Positions 6,115-8,666 of a stretch of DNA of 8,666 bases are shown one piece after another; within the stretch, counting starts at the first letter, position 1, and each line of letters opens with the position of its first letter. A program made the position numbers and the translations under genes. This DNA is from an uncultured Gemella sp. (GTDB lineage: Bacteria; Bacillota; Bacilli; Staphylococcales; Gemellaceae). Location: contig CAKMQF010000099.1 of NCBI GenBank assembly GCA_927911745.1, positions 1-8,666 of the forward strand, given 5' to 3'. The notes beneath the pieces were generated by a model that did no database searches, was not told the DNA's origin, and worked only from the letters and a program-made list of their open reading frames with translations.

Positions 6115-7534
6115 TTCGTTCTCCTTTTTTTTCATGTTTCATGTGAAACATTTTATTTCCTAGACAGAATCTACTGAATAATTCATTTATCAGTTCATCA
6201 CCAGAGTTTTCTCCGATAACTTCTCCTAATAGATTGAATGTATTCGTATAGTCTATAAGTACCATATCCACTTCAAGCCCCATCTCTGCTGCTCCGATAG
6301 CATCATTTAAGCTTGTTAAAGCACGTTGAATAAGGTTAATTTGACGTGTGTTTGATAAGTACGTCGCATCTTTTGGACGCGCTGCTCCACCGAAGAATAA
6401 ATCTCTAATATTTTTCTCTAGTTCATCTATTCCTTTATATGTTGTCATAGATGTTTTTATAATAGGGTGGTTGTATGCTAATTTTTCAACTTCAGCAATA
6501 TCAATTTTCGTCTCTAAATCTAGTTTATTTAATATTACGATAGTTGTTTTTCCTTCAGTTAGCTTTAATAATTCTTTATCATCTTCAGTTAATTCTTCAC
6601 TACTGTTTAATAAGAACAATACTAAATCGGCTTTTTCTAAAGCTTCTTTACTACGTTTTACCCCGATTTGTTCCACGATATCATCTGTTTCACGAATACC
6701 AGCCGTATCTATTAATTTAATCGGTACTCCTTTAATGTTTACATACTCTTCTAGAACGTCACGAGTTGTTCCCGCAATATCAGTTACAATAGCTTTATTT
6801 TCTTGTAGTAGGTTATTTAACAGCGAGCTCTTACCAACGTTAGGTCGTCCGATAATAGCCGTGTTTATACCTTCTTTAATAATTTTCCCTTGTTTTGATG
6901 TTTCTAGTAAGCTTTCTAAACTATTTCTGATACTTGTTGATTTTTCAAGAATAGTTTTTGTCGTTTCTATTTCTAAGTCATCATATTCAGGATAATCGAT
7001 ATTTACCTCAACAACTGTTAAAATATCTAAAATTTCTGCACGTAGACGTTTAATAAGCGTCGATAAGCGTCCTTGCATTTGGTTGTTGGCTATTTGACTA
7101 GCTTCATCTGTTTTACTCTTAATAAAGTCGATTACAGCCTCTGCTTGTGTTAAATCTATACGTCCATTTAAAAAGGCACGTTTAGTAAATTCTCCTGGTT
7201 CAGCCATTCTTGCTCCATGTTCTAGACAAAGTGCAAGTACTTTTTGAATCGTTATAATACCACCATGACAGTTAATTTCTATAACATCTTCAGTAGTATA
7301 AGTACGTGGACCTACCATTTTTACAAGCATAATTTCTTCGATTTTTTCATTTGTAGCTGGATCAACTACATTTCCATAATTTATAGTGTGACTAGCTAGA
7401 CTCTCTACTGTTTTACCTTTTGGTAGTCTTACTATTTTTTCAGCAATACTAAATGCTTCGTCACCACTAAGTCTAACAATACCTATAGCTCCTTCTCCTA
7501 GGGCAGTCGATATAGCGCAAATTGTTTCACTCAT
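6095..7534 (-). CDS. mnmE: tRNA-modifying GTPase MnmE with an extended C-terminus
   Basis: MnmE works with MnmG to place the cm5/cmnm5 group on wobble uridine 34 of certain tRNAs. Domains: N-terminal tetrahydrofolate-binding domain (1-120, with [20 protein letters not shown] and [21 protein letters not shown]), a helical domain split around the G domain, and the G domain (about 222-382). G motifs: GRPNVGKSS 229-237 (Asn232 is the potassium ligand), GTTRD 255-259, DTAG 276-279 and NKLD 336-339. The conserved catalytic C-terminal cysteine is Cys457 in FCLGNK. The family normally ends at that FC-x-GK; here 18 more residues follow ([18 protein letters not shown]) and run through the parS-like site and the exoA ribosome site. 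The ATG at 7534 follows AAAGGAG at 8 bases. mnmG is not adjacent in this window. Confidence 0.96.
   Translation of the reverse strand: MSETICAISTALGEGAIGIVRLSGDEAFSIAEKIVRLPKGKTVESLASHTINYGNVVDPATNEKIEEIMLVKMVGPRTYTTEDVIEINCHGGIITIQKVLALCLEHGARMAEPGEFTKRAFLNGRIDLTQAEAVIDFIKSKTDEASQIANNQMQGRLSTLIKRLRAEILDILTVVEVNIDYPEYDDLEIETTKTILEKSTSIRNSLESLLETSKQGKIIKEGINTAIIGRPNVGKSSLLNNLLQENKAIVTDIAGTTRDVLEEYVNIKGVPIKLIDTAGIRETDDIVEQIGVKRSKEALEKADLVLFLLNSSEELTEDDKELLKLTEGKTTIVILNKLDLETKIDIAEVEKLAYNHPIIKTSMTTYKGIDELEKNIRDLFFGGAARPKDATYLSNTRQINLIQRALTSLNDAIGAAEMGLEVDMVLIDYTNTFNLLGEVIGENSGDELINELFSRFCLGNKMFHMKHEKKGERNEMYKF
6135..6150. promoter_or_regulatory. parS-like ParB (Spo0J) binding site
   Basis: TGTTTCATGTGAAACA matches parS TGTTTCACGTGAAACA at 15 of 16 bases (T for C at position 8). 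With one flanking base on each side the palindrome is ATGTTTCATGTGAAACAT. It lies inside the 3' extension of mnmE, encoding residues 462-467, and just upstream of the exoA ribosome site. Confidence 0.68.
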
Positions 7535-7586
7535 TATTCAAACTCCTTTTAACTCTTTATATTAATTAAAAATTCATATCTTATTT

Positions 7587-7592
7587 ATTATA
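7587..7592 (-). promoter_or_regulatory. -10 box of the mnmE-exoA promoter
   Basis: A perfect TATAAT on the minus strand lies 53 bases before the mnmE start codon. The correctly spaced -35 position (7615-7610, GAGAAA) is weak. It is the best candidate between the upstream hairpins and mnmE. Confidence 0.5.
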
Positions 7593-7692
7593 CACTATTC
7601 CTTTAAATTTTTCTCTATATACGACCAAGCTACATTTTATATACTTTTTTAATAATGGGTTAGGGGAGGGCGAACAAAAAAGGCCCATCAAA

Positions 7693-7722
7693 AATCGGAC
7701 TGATGGAAAAATCAGTCCGATT
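7693..7722. repeat. 12-bp inverted repeat between mnmE and the SemiSWEET gene
   Basis: AATCGGACTGAT (7693-7704) and ATCAGTCCGATT (7711-7722) form a perfect 12-bp stem with a six-base loop. On the minus strand it is followed by TTT, then GATGGGCC and six T, so it can act as a second leftward terminator. An overlapping pair, CCATCA at 7685 with TGATGG at 7701, could form an alternative hairpin. A shorter outer pair (CGAAC 7670, GTTCG 7739) brackets it. Confidence 0.6.
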
Positions 7723-7775
7723 AAGATTGTTGAGTTTAGTTCGTTCAAACAAATAGAATGCTTGCAATCAGCATA

Positions 7776-7812
7776 AAAAACCAGCAACGTTTTTTATGAA
7801 GTTTCTGGTTTT
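7776..7812 (-). terminator. Terminator of the SemiSWEET gene
   Basis: AAACCAG-CAAC (7779-7789) pairs with GTTTCTGGTTT (7802-7812) with one mismatch. On the minus strand the stem runs into six T. It starts 14 bases after the SemiSWEET stop. The plus-strand side also ends in a T-rich stretch, so it may act in both directions. Confidence 0.82.
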
Positions 7813-7826
7813 TGTTTATATAATTT

Positions 7827-8090
7827 TTATAAAGAAGTAATAAAAGTTATACCACCTAATATCACTCCCGCTGCATTGGGAATGATAAGGATCCAGTCTT
7901 TTTTAGGTTCTTTTGTCCAACCATAGATTACCCAAATTAAACAAGAAACTGCTGCAAATAGTGGTTGGAATGGTTGAGCTTTTTCTCCTTGTAAGTTAGC
8001 GATAATTTGTGGAATATATGCAATAAAAACAAGAATCCCAATAAAAGCTCCAATAGATCCGACAAAGCGATTAATTTTTTGTTTAGACAT
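7827..8090 (-). CDS. SemiSWEET (PQ-loop family) sugar transporter
   Basis: An 87-residue membrane protein with the three-helix bundle of bacterial SemiSWEETs, which dimerise to make one sugar-conducting pore. Helices: about 10-31 with the PQ motif YIPQI (Pro27-Gln28), 42-58 ending in SCLIWVIYGW, and 66-86 with IIPNAAG (Asn72 is the likely substrate-facing asparagine). Length is typical. The frame also opens at an ATG at 8114, but that codon overlaps the -10 box of the promoter and cannot be in the transcript. The ATG at 8090, five bases after AGGAGGT, is therefore the start. It is a single-gene unit with its own promoter and terminator. The sugar cannot be told from sequence. Confidence 0.92.
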   Translation of the reverse strand: MSKQKINRFVGSIGAFIGILVFIAYIPQIIANLQGEKAQPFQPLFAAVSCLIWVIYGWTKEPKKDWILIIPNAAGVILGGITFITSL

Positions 8091-8112
8091 ATAATATACC
8101 TCCTGAGGTCTC

Positions 8113-8142
8113 ATTATATCAGAAGAGAAAAGATACTGTCAA
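8113..8142 (-). promoter_or_regulatory. Promoter of the SemiSWEET gene
   Basis: TTGACA (8142-8137) and TATAAT (8118-8113), both perfect, are 18 bases apart on the minus strand. Transcription should start near 8106, about 16 bases before the start codon and beside the AGGAGGT ribosome site. Confidence 0.9.
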
Positions 8143-8176
8143 TAATTATGTTAAACACAAAATATTATACACTAGC

Positions 8177-8225
8177 AAAAAAAAGGATTCCTGAGCTTTA
8201 AGCTCATGACTCTTCTCATCAGTCC
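8177..8225 (-). terminator. Branched hairpin with an eight-T tail, leftward
   Basis: The palindrome TGAGCTTTAAGCTCA (8192-8206) sits between GGA/TCC ends (8185-8187 and 8223-8225). A small GACT/AGTC pair also lies within. On the minus strand the structure leads straight into eight T (8184-8177), so it can stop transcripts coming from the right before the SemiSWEET promoter. Confidence 0.5.
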
Positions 8226-8241
8226 TAAATTTTGTAGAACC

Positions 8242-8289
8242 ACAAAAAATAAGTAGCTTGGATAAATCTCCAAACTACTCATTTTTTGT
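8242..8289. terminator. Bidirectional intrinsic terminator
   Basis: AGTAG and TTGGA (8252-8262) pair with TCCAA and CTACT (8269-8279) with one mismatch. The stem is extended by ACAAAAAAT (8242-8250) against ATTTTTTGT (8281-8289). Both strands have a six-T run after the GC-containing stem. It probably ends the partial gene entering from the right. Confidence 0.8.
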
Positions 8290-8360
8290 TATTTTAATAA
8301 TAAGGGGACTGCACCCCAAGACCTAAAATTTTAACAAAGTGTATATGAGAACTCATTAGA

Positions 8361-8425
8361 CGCAGTGGTTTATTGATATCTAAATTCGCTTTTAAAAAGC
8401 TTTTTAGATATCTAATAACTGTGCG
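8361..8425. repeat. Long imperfect hairpin A
   Basis: GATATCTAAA (8375-8384) and TTTAGATATC (8403-8412) form a perfect 10-bp stem, with GCTTTT/AAAAGC inside. The dyad extends imperfectly outward: CGCAGTGGTTTATT on the left resembles the complement of AATAACTGTGCG on the right. Confidence 0.65.
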
Positions 8426-8480
8426 AGGGTGACTCGACAAAATCGATTTCTCCGAAATCACGATTTTTGAGTCACTCCTC
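8425..8480. repeat. Long hairpin B
   Basis: GTGACTC (8429-8435) pairs with GAGTCAC (8469-8475), then AAAATCG with CGATTTT, then GATTTC with GAAATC around a three-base loop. GAGG/CCTC extends the base with a one-base bulge. About 24 pairs are possible. No T-run adjoins either end, so it is not an ordinary terminator. Confidence 0.7.
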
Positions 8481-8523
8481 TATTTCATAAGTTCTATTTC
8501 TGAAATCGCAAATTCTAAATCAT

Positions 8524-8664
8524 CTAATCATACTCTTTTGGCAGTACACCACAAGCCCCATTAGCAAATGCTTGTCTTTTATATACGGGTACTTCACCAA
8601 CGCTACTACAGATAAGCACTTTTGCATCAGGAACTTCGTACAAATTTCCTTCGTCGCCTCTAAA
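8524..8664 (-). CDS. 3' end of an unidentified gene, cut by the window edge
   Basis: A minus-strand frame enters from beyond the right edge and stops at TAG (8526-8524), giving 46 C-terminal residues. They look like real protein: NLYEVPDAKVLICSSVGEVP followed by VYKRQAFANGACGVLPKEYD. The beta-strand-like KVLICSSVG and two cysteines are visible, but I do not recognise the family and give no function. The other two frames here are either closed or much less protein-like. Codon use suits the window. The long hairpins and the bidirectional terminator lie downstream. Confidence 0.55.
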   Translation of the reverse strand, partial: FRGDEGNLYEVPDAKVLICSSVGEVPVYKRQAFANGACGVLPKEYD

Positions 8665-8666
8665 CC

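Larger units (their letters stand above)
8290..8523. other. Gene-free stretch rich in inverted repeats
   Basis: No gene on either strand. It contains GGGGACTGCACCCC (8304-8317), a four-G/four-C arm hairpin, and the two long hairpins listed separately. Its local GC pattern and dense dyads differ from the plain AT-rich spacers elsewhere in the window. This suggests a small mobile or repeated intergenic element, but direct repeats at the borders are not evident. Confidence 0.4.

Noticed and set aside
6115..6135. Upstream ATG giving ExoA seven more residues
   Set aside because: It would place the start inside the parS-like site and upstream of AAAGGAG; the ATG at 6114 has the right spacing and gives the usual family N-terminus.
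6686..6694. TGTTTCACG half-match to parS in mnmE
   Set aside because: Only the left half matches; the bases encode the conserved RETDD region after DTAG, so chance is sufficient.
6348..6995. Long plus-strand frame of 215 codons
   Set aside because: It lies antisense to the conserved G domain of mnmE and is serine/phenylalanine-rich, as expected of an antisense shadow.
7581..7787. 68-codon minus-strand frame between mnmE and the SemiSWEET gene
   Set aside because: It has no ribosome site, runs through two dyads and the mnmE promoter, and has no recognisable protein content.
8091..8114. Upstream ATG for the SemiSWEET gene
   Set aside because: It overlaps the -10 box (8113-8118) and lies upstream of the predicted transcription start; the ribosome site serves the ATG at 8090.
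8007..8201. Plus-strand frame of 64 codons
   Set aside because: Antisense to the SemiSWEET gene and its promoter; no ribosome site.
8215..8222. CTGATGAG on the minus strand, like a hammerhead ribozyme core
   Set aside because: The required GAAA segment and flanking stems are missing; the sequence is better explained by the terminator-like hairpin.
1..8666. CRISPR array, tRNA, rRNA, intact insertion sequence
   Set aside because: No regularly spaced repeats, cloverleaf arms, rRNA motifs or transposase signatures were found by reading both strands.

Overview
The window is AT-rich DNA, about 30% G+C by eye, with Firmicute (Bacillota) signals: strong AGGAGG-type ribosome sites, a T-box leader, intrinsic terminators and parS-like palindromes. 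The gene content (methionine T-box with O-acetylhomoserine sulfhydrylase, mnmE followed by exoA, a DUF3290/DUF421 pair, a SemiSWEET) would suit Gemella or a relative. That genus assignment is an inference from gene families and style, not a database match.

Layout. Bases 1-345 hold a leftward terminator and a degenerate parS-like site. Bases 346-1965 are one minus-strand unit: promoter, Met-specific T-box and metY. Bases 1966-2537 are mostly empty, with one possible gene remnant. At 2592 a small plus-strand GNAT acetyltransferase is frameshifted in an A-run and followed by a good terminator. Facing it, at 3012-4097 on the minus strand, lies a membrane-protein pair: DUF3290, then a DUF421 (YetF-like) gene also frameshifted in an A-run. 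Bases 4312-5139 carry an unrecognised 122-residue acidic protein followed on the same strand by decayed coding fragments. Bases 5350-7534 are an overlapping mnmE-exoA operon (tRNA wobble-uridine modification and base-excision repair). Bases 7535-8290 hold a SemiSWEET sugar-transporter gene with its own promoter and terminator, plus several hairpins. Bases 8290-8523 contain large inverted repeats and no gene. The window ends inside the 3' end of an unidentified minus-strand gene.

All genes but the GNAT are on the minus strand. The best-supported regulatory story is metY: its leader has a complete T-box with an ATG specifier and a UGGU acceptor-binding bulge, so the gene should be expressed when uncharged tRNA-Met accumulates.

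The most interesting chromosomal signal is two 15/16 matches to the ParB binding site parS, at 4113 and 6135, plus a weaker one at 304 and one perfect DnaA box at 5327. Together with mnmE, which is origin-proximal in many Firmicutes, this suggests an origin-proximal segment. The parS-like site at 6135 lies inside extra codons that extend MnmE beyond its usual FC-x-G-K end. Signs of decay are frequent: two homopolymer frameshifts, an in-frame stop and remnants. Some of these could be sequencing errors. I found no CRISPR array, tRNA, rRNA or intact insertion sequence, and no clearly new system.
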